Source: Ophiura sarsii
Lineage: Eukaryota; Echinodermata; Ophiuroidea; Amphilepidida; Ophiuridae
Reading direction: 5' to 3'
DNA length: 64,000 bases
Assembly: GCA_035610835.1 (NCBI GenBank)
Contig: JAYJML010000072.1
Location: forward strand, 1-64,000
In this document: positions 11,701 to 23,339 of the stretch, one piece after another
Layout: each line of letters opens with the position of its first letter
How positions within the stretch are numbered: the stretch's first letter is position 1
The notes under the pieces: model-generated
Databases searched by the model: none
What the model was told of the DNA's origin: nothing
What the model saw: only the letters and a program-made list of their open reading frames with translations
Made by a program: the position numbers and the translations under genes

Positions 11701-12509
11701 AAATAAGAGTTCCTTCCAATCCGGGTCCCCCTTCTTTACATCAGCAACAAAATTAGTACACGAGCGTCAAAAAAAGAAGGAGTTCAAATCCTTGAGTCAG
11801 CGTGCAATAACATGTTCTTATTCTATTTTCTATTCTAAATATGACAAACAATGGTCATCGAGCATCAACTAAATATATCTTGTTCACTCAGAGTGCAAAA
11901 CTCCTCTCAGTTTTTTTCTGGGCACATTCATTTTTATATTTATGTTAAGTGCAATACTTTTATTATGGAAAGTAGGCTTTCCTGACCCTTTTGGTCCTTT
12001 TATCCCACAGTTTTAAATTGGTATTCATTTCCAGCTATGTATGTTTTCATTTGTATGTATCTGATTGTAATGTATTTTGTGCAATACCTGCGGATGATGG
12101 TGAAATGCTTATTGCCAAATCCATCCTCTAGTGTGCCTGTATTGGTATACTTTTCAATGTCTATTAATAAAATTGGAATGATTTATAAATATATTTTATT
12201 CCTGTTCAAGTAACATGTAAAGTCAAAGGAGTGAATATTTACAGTTGGACCCTAGTGACCCAGTCTTGACCTTTGATCCCAAGGTCATGATTGGTTACTG
12301 AAGCTGAAGAGCATGAGGACGTGCCAGAATATTAATGTAAAATACAGTATGTAATGATAGGTAACTGAAGCTGAAGAAGCATGAGGGGATGCCAGAAGAG
12401 AATTATCGTAAAGGTGTGTATGTAGAGGTTTATGGTTAAAGAGCATAAGCTTTTTGTAAAATGCAAACATCGAGTAGGGTACAAATTTACACACGCTTAA
12501 GCAACATAC

Positions 12510-12656
12510 CTGCTTTAAATCCATGTATTGTTCATGTTTAGTGATAGCCTCTGCAACAGACTTCTCAAATCTGAGCCACTTGAGTGGAATCTTATTCCCC
12601 ATATATGGCTCATTACTGGCGACGAGGTTTATATGTTTTCTTAACGATGTCACCAA
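12510..12656 (-). CDS. Roco gene exon 10: start of COR
   Basis: Exon of 147 bp, 49 codons, phase 0: LVTSLRKHINLVASNEPYMG, then NKIPLKWLRFEKSVAEAITK and HEQYMDLKQ. The segment EPYMGxxIPxxWLxFEK is a strong COR entry signature. Acceptor ...ttacacag; donor gtatgt. Confidence 0.93.
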
Positions 12657-12779
12657 CTGTGTAAAAATTGCGACATGGAAAAAGAATATCTCAATTTTGC
12701 ATTTGAACACAAATTACCTATATTTTAGGCTAAAATACATCTTGAAAGTTACACATAAAAAAAAGAAGATAATTGCTGA

Positions 12780-12890
12780 AAGTCTGACAATAATAATAAT
12801 AATAATAATAACACTAATAATACTACTACTACTACTACTAATAATAACACTCAGTATTTAAATAGCGCCTTTTCCAAAGGGCTCAACGCA
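12780..12890 (-). repeat. CR1/L2-like 3' tail with (ATT)n
   Basis: Triplet runs at 12788-12850 are followed by aaatagcgccttttccaaag. Read on the minus strand this gives the common 3' end TTTGGAAAAGGCGCTATTTA plus microsatellite tail of CR1/L2-like elements. It is strongly 5'-truncated and lies in the intron between exons 9 and 10. Confidence 0.6.
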
Positions 12891-13300
12891 CTGTCATTTT
12901 ACTGCTGGTGAATCATACTAAACAATGCAACAATCTGTATGCTTGAAATCGTATGACCAACCAATATCTGAATTGTAGGCTCAGAGGGAATTCTGTTTGG
13001 TATGCACGTAAAGGTTGAAAACATATAATACATTATCAAGGGATTGCTTTGGCATTATAACATTTGGAGATGGGAAGAGTGTGTGTGCTCAACTTGATGA
13101 TATCACGATTCACTATTCTGAATATTAACTACCTAGTAGTATATGATTGAAGATGTAGCTAAGCATAGACCCATTTGTGTCAAATCATTGACTTTCCCTA
13201 AGTTGTAAGAGAATACCTTTCACTGAAAAGTTATAAATCAACTATAGGCTTACTATCAAGTATAGGTTTTGTCTTTGTTTGTACGAATCTTTATCTTTAC

Positions 13301-13417
13301 CTCTGCGTATTCCTGGTCATTAGAACCGTTCTCTATGGCATAATACTTGCTCACAACGTGATTCTCGTATGGGCTTCCAGCAATCATGTTTCTGATCATC
13401 TGGAACTTTGCATCGAT
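13301..13417 (-). CDS. Roco gene exon 9: Roc C-terminal part
   Basis: Exon of 117 bp, 39 codons, phase 0: IDAKFQMIRNMIAGSPYENH and then VVSKYYAIENGSNDQEYAE. The pattern IRxxIxGxPYExHVVSKYYAIEN is the usual end of Roc, where the G5 region leads to the Roc-COR linker. Acceptor ...attttag; donor gtaaag. Confidence 0.92.
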
Positions 13418-13999
13418 CTAAAACATAAAATACTAGTCAATAACATTAATTTACCTATTTGTATAAAACATACAAGTCATACGCGAGGTCACTAAATTAG
13501 CCTGTTCGACCTCGTAATTGTTTTCACTCGAGTCTCGGAAGTGTGTTGCTTTTCGTGTCGGCATTTATCGGAAGAAATCGGCAATGATAGGATTTGAGTT
13601 TTATATCCGGGCTCTTCATGTCATGAGGGCAAAGGTTTACCAAGATAGCGCGGTAAGTGCAATCTCTATTCGATTATCTACATTTTGCTACCAAAAATGA
13701 CGAATTTAATGATAAGTTTGACGTTTTTATGTACGATTTAAGAAACACGAGTTTTATAGAACATTTAGAGACAGGTTTTGGTTTGCGTGGTCTTCGCTAT
13801 CTCCAGAAAAAGCAAGTTTTTTGTTGTAAATATCTATAACGGCGAGAGAGTAAGCTTTCTTTTCATATGAAACTTAATTGGTTAGGATCCGAATTAAAAT
13901 CAGAAAAACAGATTGAAGTCCACCTTTCGTCAAGAAAATGTCTTGCGTGCGCTATGTTATTTTGTAATCAGTTGTCACTATTTCGAGTGGCGCGAGCAC

Positions 14000-14360
14000 T
14001 TAAAGGTAGATGTTCCGATTGCTGGCCCGATTTTCAACTTGATGTTTTTCTATTTTAAATGAAAGGTCATCCTTAAAATTGTCGCATTCCAAAGTTTGAG
14101 TTGCATAACTCCAATGGTTCTATTTTTAGAAGCACAAGGTCACAATACATTTGCCCATTGAGTAGCACACAAACTGGCTGTTGGTTAACCACATTTGGCA
14201 GTAAATCACCACATTTTAGCCTATCATTTCTAAATGGAATATTTCTGGACCCTACGATTTTACAGACATGATATTTCTTCTGATTCTTCTGATATCAAAT
14301 ATCTTGATGTGAAAAAAAAAATCATAGCCACAAAAAAGTGATTGGAACATACACCTTTAA
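14000..14360. mobile_element. piggyBac-like MITE (TTAA-flanked)
   Basis: TTAA at both ends (14000-14003, 14357-14360) and imperfect inverted ends AGGTAGATGTTCCGAT and ATTGGAACATACACCT. Interior sequence around 14040-14130 matches, inverted, the element at 49788-50153 of almost equal length (361 and 366 bp), so they are one family. Confidence 0.65.
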
Positions 14361-14539
14361 TCCCCGACGACAACACTTGAAAAAGTAAAATCGAAGCTAT
14401 TTATAGTCGGGTAAACCAGTTAGCAGATATTCTTGCAGATTTACATTTCTGATCATAAATAATATATTCCAACTTAATACTATTCTGAATTACCTCAAAA
14501 TCAAAATGTCCGTTAGCCTGACAGTTTATTTTCACTCTA

Positions 14540-14690
14540 AAACCATGATTTCGAAGTAATTAAGAATCGTATCGCCCTGTACACTTGGAATGTACGTTTG
14601 ATGCTGAGAAATGTAAATCTGCAAGAAATCTGTTCCAATTTTATTCCCAGGATTGAGGGCGTCACCTGGAAAAGATCACATATACCTTAA
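14540..14690. repeat. Partial copy of the 22708-22916 MITE family
   Basis: The words gtaattaagaatcgtatcgc and aaatgtaaatctgcaagaaa, and the end ggaaaagatcacatatacct, match the TTAA-flanked element at 22708-22916. The left end is missing or degraded. Confidence 0.6.
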
Positions 14691-15199
14691 AAATCATCAC
14701 ACGATCCTAGTTTTAATTTAGGTTGCCTTTTAAATATCTTTTGTTCTGTGTGCTCGGGGCTGGGTTAGTGGTGCTCATGAACCGATCACCTAAACAAACC
14801 AACAAAATTCCATGTGTGAAAATACACGAAGCCGTCATTGTTATGCCATTATGTCTGTCTTTTGACGTTGATTTGATCCCTAAATTACAAGAAATACCGG
14901 CTGCAATTTTAAATATGATGAATATCGTATTAAAATATAGGCCTATCAGGAAAGGATTTCTTTCCGAGTCCCTCTCCTTTGGATGCTATTCTTTTCTCTT
15001 CTCAAGATTCCTACCCCAACCCTGGTTATCTATAATGCGCTTCATTCAAAAAGGTTAGTAGATGGTACTTAACATTGTCTGTGAGTTTTCGAAAAGGTGC
15101 ACGTGGAAATTCAATATTATATTCCAATGTTGTAGTTGTTGGTAAACAAATCAACAAAACAAATTGTGGAATCATTGAAAATCATTAAAAAATCATTAA

Positions 15200-15910
15200 A
15201 AAGGTTGATAATTATAAATGCTTATCGCGTTCATGTCACTACATTGAGAAATCTAGCGTTATTAGCGCAAGACCGCTAATCAAGCGCATAGCGCTAATTG
15301 CGCGACTCCTAGACTTAGTTCATCTTGAATAATTGCACTTTAGCGCTTACAACGCTAGGAACACAGAATATCGCGCTAATTGCGCTAGTTGCACCAGAGT
15401 GCTAATCAAGTGCAATTAGCATTATTAGCGCAAGACCGCTAATCAAGTGCAATTAGCGCTATTATTGCTATTAGCACTAATTGCGCGACTCCTAGCCTTG
15501 GTTCATCTTGAAAAATTGCACTTAGCGCTTACAACGCTAGGAACACAGAATATCGCGCTAATTGCTCCAGAGTGCTAATCAAGTGCAATTAGCGTTATTA
15601 GCGCAAGACCGCTAATCAAGTGCAATTAGCGCATCATCTAGACTTGGTTCATCTTGAAAAAATTGCACTTTAGCGCGCTTACAACGCTAGGAACACAGAA
15701 TATCGCGCTAATTGCGCCAGAGTGCTAATCAAGTGCATTTAGCGTTATCAGCGCCAGACCGTTAAGCAAGTGCAATTAGCGATATTAGGACTCGCTTTAG
15801 CGCACATTTATACTAGCACTGCAATTAGCGCTAAATTACAATGATCTTACACGCAAATTTGGTGCAATTAGCAACATTAGCAAAACTTGCGCTAATGCAC
15901 TAATAAGCCA
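15200..15910. repeat. GCGCTAATT-rich complex tandem repeat
   Basis: Irregular repeats of about 150-180 bp contain gcgctaattgcg, agtgctaatcaagtgcaatt, ttagcgcaagaccgctaatc and ggttcatcttga. Landmark ggttcatcttg/agttcatcttg recurs near 15315, 15500 and 15648. The half-palindromes AGCGCTAATTGCGCT and GCGCTAAT make it rich in foldback potential. No protein-coding frame. Confidence 0.75.
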
Positions 15911-16044
15911 ATATCGCACCTTCCTCCGACTGACTGATACGGTGTACCTTCAAACAGCTCTTCACAGAGATTTTAATTAAAGAGGTATGGTTCAGGTACC
16001 AAATAAACAACTGTTCTATAGATGCCCAGTATACCCATACGATA

Positions 16045-16250
16045 CATTTTTATATTAGTCGTTTCTCGACTAATATACTGTATAGTCCGGTTTCTTTCTT
16101 ACATTAGTCGAGAAACGACTAATATACTGTATTAGTCCGGTTTCTTTCTTACATTAGTCGAGCCTGTTTCTTATATCAGTCGAGAAACGACTAATAATCT
16201 TCTTCTTCTTCTTCTTCTTCTTCTTCTTCTTCTTCTTCTTCTTCTTTTGT
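16045..16250. repeat. ATATTAGTCG palindromes and (TTC)n tract
   Basis: ATATTAGTCG and CGACTAATAT alternate around short loops between 16051 and 16195, followed by (TTC)n at about 16197-16246. The same palindrome recurs at about 20600-20630 before a 'catgagaccta' word, so it marks a junction of the GGTCA repeat family. Confidence 0.65.
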
Positions 16251-16259
16251 CATGAGACC

Positions 16260-16506
16260 TATTATGTGCAATGTTGTTTGGAAAGTGGGCTTGTGAGTTT
16301 GTGTATGAGTGCATGCTTAGTGGATACATGTGTTGTCAAATTGTGTGGTAAAGGGGGTTGTGTGGTTTGGGTGTTTTTTGTTTTTTGTTTTGTCAATCTT
16401 TTGTACAATTCATTTTTACTGCCCAGTATACATGTATTGAGATTTGATGTACTGTTAACATTTACATGTTGTGATTATTTGAAAATGTGCAATTTTAGGT
16501 CATTAT

Positions 16507-16544
<38 letters not shown>

Positions 16545-16916
16545 AATAGTACTTTTCATGTGCAATGTTGTTTGGTAGGTGGGCTTGTGAGTTTGTGTAT
16601 GAGTGCATGCTTAGTGGGTACATGTGTTGTCGAACTGTGTGGTATAGGGGGTTTATGTGTGGAGGGGTGAGTGTACACTTGTGGTGTGAGGATGTTTGTT
16701 TCATTTGCTTGTCAATGTGCGTGTTTAGATTCTTAAATAATTTTTGTGTGGGGATTTGCAATCATAATTATGTATTTTATATGTTATCGCTGTTTTATCA
16801 TGTATTTATATGTATTTTTGATGATAATATTATATGTTTTCATATTGTAAAAAATGCGCAATTTGGCCTTTGGCCACGATGTTATTTTATAATAAATTGA
16901 ATTGAATTGAATTGAA
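16260..16916 (+). mobile_element. Non-LTR-like 3' end with GAATT tail and internal duplication
   Basis: Two copies of gtgcaatgttgtttgg...gagtttgtgtatgagtgcat lie at about 16266-16380 and 16560-16670, separated by a run of about 36 G. The end, tttggccacgatgttatttt followed by taataaa and repeated ttgaa, resembles a non-LTR 3' UTR with a short-unit tail. No RT frame is present. Confidence 0.45.
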
Positions 16917-18125
16917 TATTCCTTTTGACCGTACGTATAAGACATGCTCTGATTTTGACCGGATTTGTTTCATCTTGTGCGCATTGATAAGCCAAGAAAA
17001 AATAGGAATAATGACCTTGGGGTCAAAGGTAAAAAAAAAGGTAATTAGAGGTCAAAATGTCAATTTTCATTTATTTCAGGCATGCAATTGCTACTTGTCC
17101 GAGAGTATATGACTGTTGATTGGCAAAATTAGTCACAAGGTACCATACGAATAAGAGCATATTGCCATCAGCAGGTCAAAGGTCAACGCGACCTCGAATA
17201 ATATCCGTGATCTCTGATCACAATTTATCTCTAGTTATTTCTTTCATTCTTTCTTTCTTTCTTCCGTCATGAGACCTATAGCTCCAAACCATTGAGCCGA
17301 CTTTGACCATATGTTGTCATACAGGAAGTACCCTTTTGTGCACCACTAATCAGGTTGTAAAGCATAATGGGGTCAAAGGTCACACAAGGATAACTAGGGG
17401 TCAAAACGTGACTTTCACTTAAAACGCCGTTGCAATTTAGTGACCTAGGATCGTCAGAATTGGTCAACATATTCCTTTTGACCGTACGCATATATAGTAG
17501 TTAGGTTTTTAAAATCAAAAAAATATTTGGGGTCACTAGGGGTCAAAATAGAAATTGTCACCCCTCGCACTCAAAATGCTTTTTTTCGGGAGGAAATGAC
17601 CGATGATTTTCAGAATTAGTCAAAAGATTCCTTTAATCTATGTACATATTAAATGTGACATGTCATATGGGGTCACTAGGGGTCATTGACCTAAACAGGT
17701 GTAAAATATAAGACATGCTCCGATTTTCACCGGACTTGTTTGGTGTTGTGCGCATTGATAAGCCAAGAAGAAAAAAAAACCAATCATGACTTTAGGGTCA
17801 ACGGTCACGAAGGGGTCACTGGGGATCAAAATGTACATTTTCCCTCCTCGCAATCAAAATGCTATTTTTTCGGGAGGAAATGACTGATGATTGTCAGAAT
17901 TGGTCAAAAGATTGCTTGTATTCATGTACATATAGGGTCTTCAGCGATTAAAAGTGAAATGTCATATGGGTTCACTAAGGGTCAATGACCTAAACAGGGG
18001 TAAAATGTTGGAAATGCTCCGATTTTGACCGGATTTGTTTCATCTTGTGCGCATTTAAGCTAAGAAAAAAAATCAATCACAATTATGGGGTCAAAGGTCA
18101 CGAAGGGGTCACTAGGGGTAAAAAT
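16917..18125. repeat. GGTCA-rich repeat array, block 1
   Basis: Degenerate units contain ggggtcactaggggtcaaaa, tcgggaggaaatgac, gacatgctccgattttgacc and catcttgtgcgcattgataa. Units recur about every 300 bp. Further blocks are at 20480-22110, 51790-52720 and 61390-62273, so this is a dispersed, partly tandem family. AGGTCAAAGGTCA occurs at 17173-17185. Confidence 0.85.
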
Positions 18126-18129
18126 GTAC

Positions 18130-19895
18130 ATTCTTACTCTCACTCTATGTCAGATGGCACCAGGTGGTGCTGCTGTGGCCTTCACAAGAGCTCGCCATTT
18201 GGTTCGGTTTGATGCACGTCGTGTTGCTTCTATCGTACTTAAACCAGTGATCCTTTTAATGTCATCAGTCCATGATGTTATAGGGCGTCCTCTGCCACGA
18301 CTACCTTCTACTGCACCTTGCAGAATTAATTTCTCGACACTGTTATCTCTCCTGGAAATATGACCAAAGTAGCGCAGCTTTCTGATGTTGATGTCCCTCC
18401 TTAGTGTGAGCTTTGTTCTAACCTTTTCCAATACCCAGTGATTGCTTCTCTTCTCCCTCCATGAAACTCGTAGGAGTCGCCTATAGCACCACATCTCAAA
18501 TGCATCAACTCGTTTCCTGTCATTCTTGTCATTGCCCATGACTCACTTCCATATGTGGCGATGGAGAAGATGGTTGCTTTCAGGAAGCGTACCTTGAGAT
18601 TCATTGATAGCCCTTTGCTCTTCCAGATAGTTGACATATCTTGTAATGTCTTGCGAGCTATTGCCAGTCTACGTTTGATCTCCGTTGAACTGTCACTCTT
18701 GGTGTTGATAAGAGATTCTAGGTACCCGAACTGTTGTACAGCATCTATCTTCTGTTTATCTAGTGAGAAGTCAGCCCCTGTGTCCTCTTTGTCCATTACC
18801 ATTATTTTTGTCTTTTTAGTGTTCAGCAGAAGACCTTTCTTCTCACTTGCTTCTTTTACCCTTTGTAGAAGGTCCATGAGTTCTTTTCGGCTGCTGCATA
18901 TGAGTGTGGTATCATCAGCATATCTTAAGTTGGTAATTTTAATTCCTCCGAATTTCACACCACCTTCAAAGCTCTCCAATGCTTCTCTCATAATATCTTC
19001 AGAATACACATTGAAGAAGCTTGGTGACAATATGCACCCTTGCCGTAATCCTCTTCCTATGCCAAACCATTCTGTATCACCACTTGATGTTCTCACTGCA
19101 GATTCTTGGTCTTCATACAGCCTACAGGTCAAGTCGATGAGGTGTTTTGGGAAACCCATTTTCTTCATGGTCTCCCACATTTCATTGTGGCTGACACAGT
19201 CGAAGGCCTTGGAGTAGTCTATGAAGACCATGTACAGGGGGAGTCGGTGTATTTTGAACTTCTCCATGATGTTCCTGATGTTGACAGTTTGGTCCCTAGT
19301 TCTTCTCCCCTCTCTGAAACCAGCCTGCATAATAGAAATCGCCTGATCTAGCTTTAATTTCATTCTATTTATGATGATCCGGAGCAGCACCTTACTGGCA
19401 TGTGAAATGAGGCTGATGGTGCGATGATTGGAGCATTCCTTCAAATTGCATTTTTTTGGTAGAGGAATGAAGACAGCTCTACACCAGTCTTTCGGCCATT
19501 CTTTCTCCTTCCAGATAGAAATACAGAGACGCCACAGGAGATCAACACCTTCTTCACCTGTGGCCTTCCACATTTCTGCAGGTATGCCATCTGTTCCTGG
19601 TGACTTTCCATTTTTCATCTGATGTAATGCTTTCTGTACTTCTGATCTCAATGGGGGAGGCTCATCTTCCGCTGATCCATGACTGTATGTGTGTTGAGGG
19701 TCCTTTGCGTTATACAGCATGGTGCTATATTCCACCCACCTGCGCGTTATATCCTCTGTCTCTGTCAAGGTGTTTCCATTCTCAACATTGATAACATCAG
19801 TTCTCGGGGTCCATTTTCCGGTTACATCTTTGATTGTATCCATGTACATATGAAGCACAGTTTGGTCAAACTCTTCTGCCGAATGTCATAGAAAA
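18130..19895 (-). mobile_element. RTE-like non-LTR retrotransposon, 5'-truncated, frameshifted
   Basis: The minus-strand frame 19858-18401 holds a reverse transcriptase: GKSPGTDGIPAEMWK, FIDYSKAFDCVSH, GLRQGCILSPSFFNVYSEDI and the catalytic YADDT. The C-terminal segment continues in another frame at 18539-18150 (WCYRRLLRVSWREKRSN, RKLRYFGHISRRD, GRGRPITSW), so one frameshift near 18530 breaks it. The endonuclease domain is missing. The C-terminal pattern is typical of RTE/BovB-type elements. It sits inside the GGTCA array. Confidence 0.85.
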
Positions 19896-19899
19896 TTAC

Positions 19900-20480
19900 A
19901 TGTTCTTCATAATAATTTAGCCATGATAATACTCTCAGCTGATATAAGCACACCAACAAATGATTTGATGGATGCACTTCAATGGGTTAAACTTGATAAA
20001 AGATGGCATAATCACCTTTTACTAATTGTGTATAAATGTTTAAGAAATATAAGTAATAAGTCCATCATACTTATCGATGCAGTTTGAATTTGTTCATAAT
20101 ATAAACCATTCTCATGTAACAAGAAATCACACTAGTAATACTTTGGTTTTACCGAAATTTAAGTCTAACTCAGGTATGCGAACGTTTCATGTTAGGGCAG
20201 CATATATGCCTGGAATAACTTGCCATCAACAATCACGTCCAAGCTTGAGAATATGTCAGTGCAACAATTTAAAACAAAGATCCATGGAATTTAAATGTTG
20301 TGGTCTAAAGTATATTACAATTCTGCATTTTCTTGCTGAATTATCTGATGGTTTTGTATATTTATATAAATAGTTGTTATATTCCATGTACATTGTAAAT
20401 AATAATGTATTTTTCTCTGTGAAATGAGGGCCTGCTTGGAAAGCAGTGCTTGACACTGAAACTATTTACCCTCAATAAAG
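19900..20480 (+). mobile_element. 3' end of another non-LTR element, plus strand
   Basis: Decayed reading frames encode NDLMDALQWVKLDKRWHNHL, EFVHNINHSHVTRNHTSNTL, VLPKFKSNSGMRTFHVRAAY and, after a frameshift, WNNLPSTITSKLENMSVQQF. These are the usual residues after the RT domain of a metazoan non-LTR family. The 3' end reads gagggcctgcttggaaagca then caataaag. It meets the RTE-like element tail-out at about 19895. Confidence 0.75.
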
Positions 20481-22110
20481 AAGTTCCATACGAATAAGAG
20501 CATAATTATTGCCATCAGCAGGTCAAAGGTCAACGCGACCTCGACTAATATTCGTGATCTCTGATCACAATTTATCTCTAGTTCTTTCTTTCTTTCTATA
20601 TATTAGTCGAGAAACGACTAATATAGTGTATTCGTCCTGTTTCTTCTGTCATGAGACCTATAATAGCTCAGTAACCATTTGGCCGATTTTGACCATATTA
20701 TTTGATCATAAGTACCCTTATGTGCGCCACTACTCAGGTTGTCAAGCATAAGGGGTCACCTGTCACACAGAGGTCACTAGGGGTCAAAACTTGATTCAAC
20801 ATGCTCTAATTTTGCTTGGACTCGGACATTTTGTGCGCATTGACAAGAAAAGAAAAAAGTCAATCATGACCTTGGGGTCAAAGGTCATACTGGGGTCACT
20901 AGAGGTCAAAACGTGATTTTCACATAAAACGCCCATGCAATTTAGTGAAATGACCTAGGATCGTCAGAATTGGTTAACTTATTCCTTATGACCGTACGTA
21001 TATATAATAAATCAGTTTTTAAAATCAAAAAATATTTGGGGTCACTAGGGGTCAAAATGTAAATGTTCACTCCTCGCACTCAAAATGCTATTTTTTCGGG
21101 AGGAAATAACTGATGATTGTCAGAATTGGTCAAAAGATTCCTCGGATGAATGTTCATATAGGTTACTCCGCGACTAAAAGTGACATGTCATATGGGGTCA
21201 CTAGAGGTCATTGACCTAAACAAGGGTAAAATGTAAGACATGCTCTGATTTTGATTGGATTTGTTCATCTTGTTGGCATTGATAAAACAAGAAAAAAAGA
21301 CAATTTTTTTTTTGGGTCAAAGGTCAACAAGGGGTCACTATAGGTAAAAATGTCAATTTTCACTCTAGTCACTCAAAATGCTATTTTTTCAAGAGGAAAT
21401 GACTGATGATTGTCAGAATTAACCAAAAGATTTCTTAGATCAATGTTCATATAGGTTGTTAAGCGATTAAAAGTGACATGTCATATGGGGTCACTATGTC
21501 AATTTTCACTCCAGTCACTCAAAAGGCTACTTTTTCGGGAGGAAATGACCGATGACTATCAGGTTGTTCAGCGATTTTTATATTAAAAGTGACATGTTAT
21601 ATGGGGTCACTAGAGGTCATTGATCTAAACAGGGATAAAATGTAAGACATGCTCCGATTTTGACCGGTCATGTTTCATTTTGTAGGTATTGATAAGACAA
21701 GAAAAAAAGTCAATTATTATCTTAGGGTCAAAGGTCAACAAGGGGTCACTCACTATAGGTTAAAATGTCAATTTTCACTCCAGTCACTCAAAATGCTATT
21801 TTTTCCGGGAGGAAATGACAGATGACTGTCAGAATTGGTTAAAAGACTTATTCTATCCATGTTCATATAGGTTGTTCAGCGAATAAAAGTTACATGTCAA
21901 ATGCGGTCAGTAGGGGTCATTGACCTAAACAGGGGTAAAATGTAAGACATGCTCTGATTCTGACCGGACTTGTTTCATCTTGTGCGCATTGATGAGTCAT
22001 GAAAAATAGTTTATCGTGATTTTGAGGTCAAAGCTCAAGAAAAGGCAAGTAGGGGTTAAAATGTCAACGCGCCCGACTAATACCCGTTATCTATTATCAC
22101 AATTTATATC
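20480..22110. repeat. GGTCA-rich repeat array, block 2
   Basis: Begins ccatacgaataagagcat...aggtcaaaggtcaacgcgacc, the same boundary sequence as 17147-17205. It includes a (tttc)n patch and the ATATTAGTCG palindrome near 20600, then about five degenerate units. Perfect AGGTCAAAGGTCA at 20520-20532. It ends at about 22110, 190 bp left of exon 8. Confidence 0.85.
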
Positions 22111-22297
22111 TAGTTTTTCTTGTTTTTCCATTCAAATATGAAATTTTGAAAGAGCATGGATGAAAAAAACCGAATCCTGATCATGTGGATCTTCAAAGTA
22201 AACAAATGATTATCTAAACACAAATTAATCAAATGATATCATTTAAAAAGAAATCCCAACGCTTTTTCAATATTAAGGAAAGATTTTGAGTATTTAC

Positions 22298-22483
22298 CAA
22301 TTCTTCCCTTTTTAATATTGGAAGACTCTTGGTGTGTGTTCCGACGACAAATATTGGAGGAGATAGCTGATCTCTCTCATCATCACTGGTGGACTGGCTG
22401 GATGTTGTAGCGTAGGCATAGATGGAGTGCATCCAAAAATCCAAGAATTCAAGTCCAGTAAACTCGTGGAATCTTGACTGCAC
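22298..22483 (-). CDS. Roco gene exon 8: Roc G4 region
   Basis: Exon of 186 bp, 62 codons, phase 0: VQSRFHEFTGLEFLDFWMHS ... SPPIFVVGTHTKS ... KREEL. GLEFLDFW followed by PPIFVVGTH is the hallmark of Roc alpha-3 and beta-5. The G4 position reads THTKS, where many Roc domains have THKD, so the specificity Asp is absent. Acceptor ...ctggctag; donor gtaaat. The exon joins IDAKFQMIR of exon 9. Confidence 0.93.
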
Positions 22484-22707
22484 CTAGCCAGAATGAAAAC
22501 GAGAAAGTTAAGTTGTTGTCTAGGTAAGTCGGTTTCAAAACTTGTCACCATTAGGGTGGAAATCAATATTAGTCAAGGGTGGGTGAAACAAAGGGCATCA
22601 AGGCATTTTTTTCTTCAAATATTGAGTATAACATGCAAAATTGATGTGTAAATTGACTCACGAAAAAAGGACAATCACCACTAATACATGTAATAAGCAC
22701 TGTTGAC

Positions 22708-22916
22708 TTAAAGGCATATTATGTGATCTTTTCCAGAGAGCGCCCTCTATTCATTATTTTTTTTAGAAAGTAGAAGTAATTAAGAATCGTATCGCCCTGT
22801 AACTTGGAATGTATGTACGATTTATGATCAGAAATGTAAATCTGCAAGAAAATCTTCTTTCATTTTTTTTCGACGTTGAGGGCGTTCCCTGGAAAGATCA
22901 CATAATATACCTTTAA
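22708..22916. mobile_element. piggyBac-like MITE, 209 bp
   Basis: TTAA at 22708-22711 and 22913-22916. Inverted ends AGGCATATTATGTGATCTTT and AAGATCACATAATATACCT differ at one position plus an indel. No coding sequence. The family also appears at 14540-14690. Confidence 0.75.
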
Positions 22917-23339
22917 CTTTTTTTTTTATAAACACACACTTTCTAATGGTTGCTATTTCACCATTGTTTCTAGTATTTATTATTTCAATAACAATATGTT
23001 TTAATTTCAGCATCATGCTACATGTATAGACTATTCTACTACTAGGTAGCTAAATGAACATTTTTCTAGTGTTTGTTGTCAATTGTCGCCACCGCCACTC
23101 AGATTATAATCTCTGCCTTCCTACCTACCAGATAAAATAAAAGGTTAAAATGTTGAGAAAAGTCGCGATAGCATTTCTAGAGTAAATTTTAGTTTCAATT
23201 ATTAACCCAATTCGGCTACTTGGAATAAAGCCTGGCAATACTGTAGACAGTCTTGTCATGAGTCCACGGGCCGTCCATGGCTATTACTCGTTTCATATGG
23301 CCTGTCAATGACAAGAAATATGTTTCAAAAATGGCTCAA

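Noticed and set aside
14723..15058. 111-codon plus-strand ORF
   Set aside because: No motif, no support from neighbours; chance frame in intron DNA.
16495..16761. ORFs with poly-Gly or poly-Pro
   Set aside because: Translated from a run of G/C; not a protein.
18555..19217. 220-codon plus-strand ORF
   Set aside because: Antisense shadow of the RTE-like reverse transcriptase.
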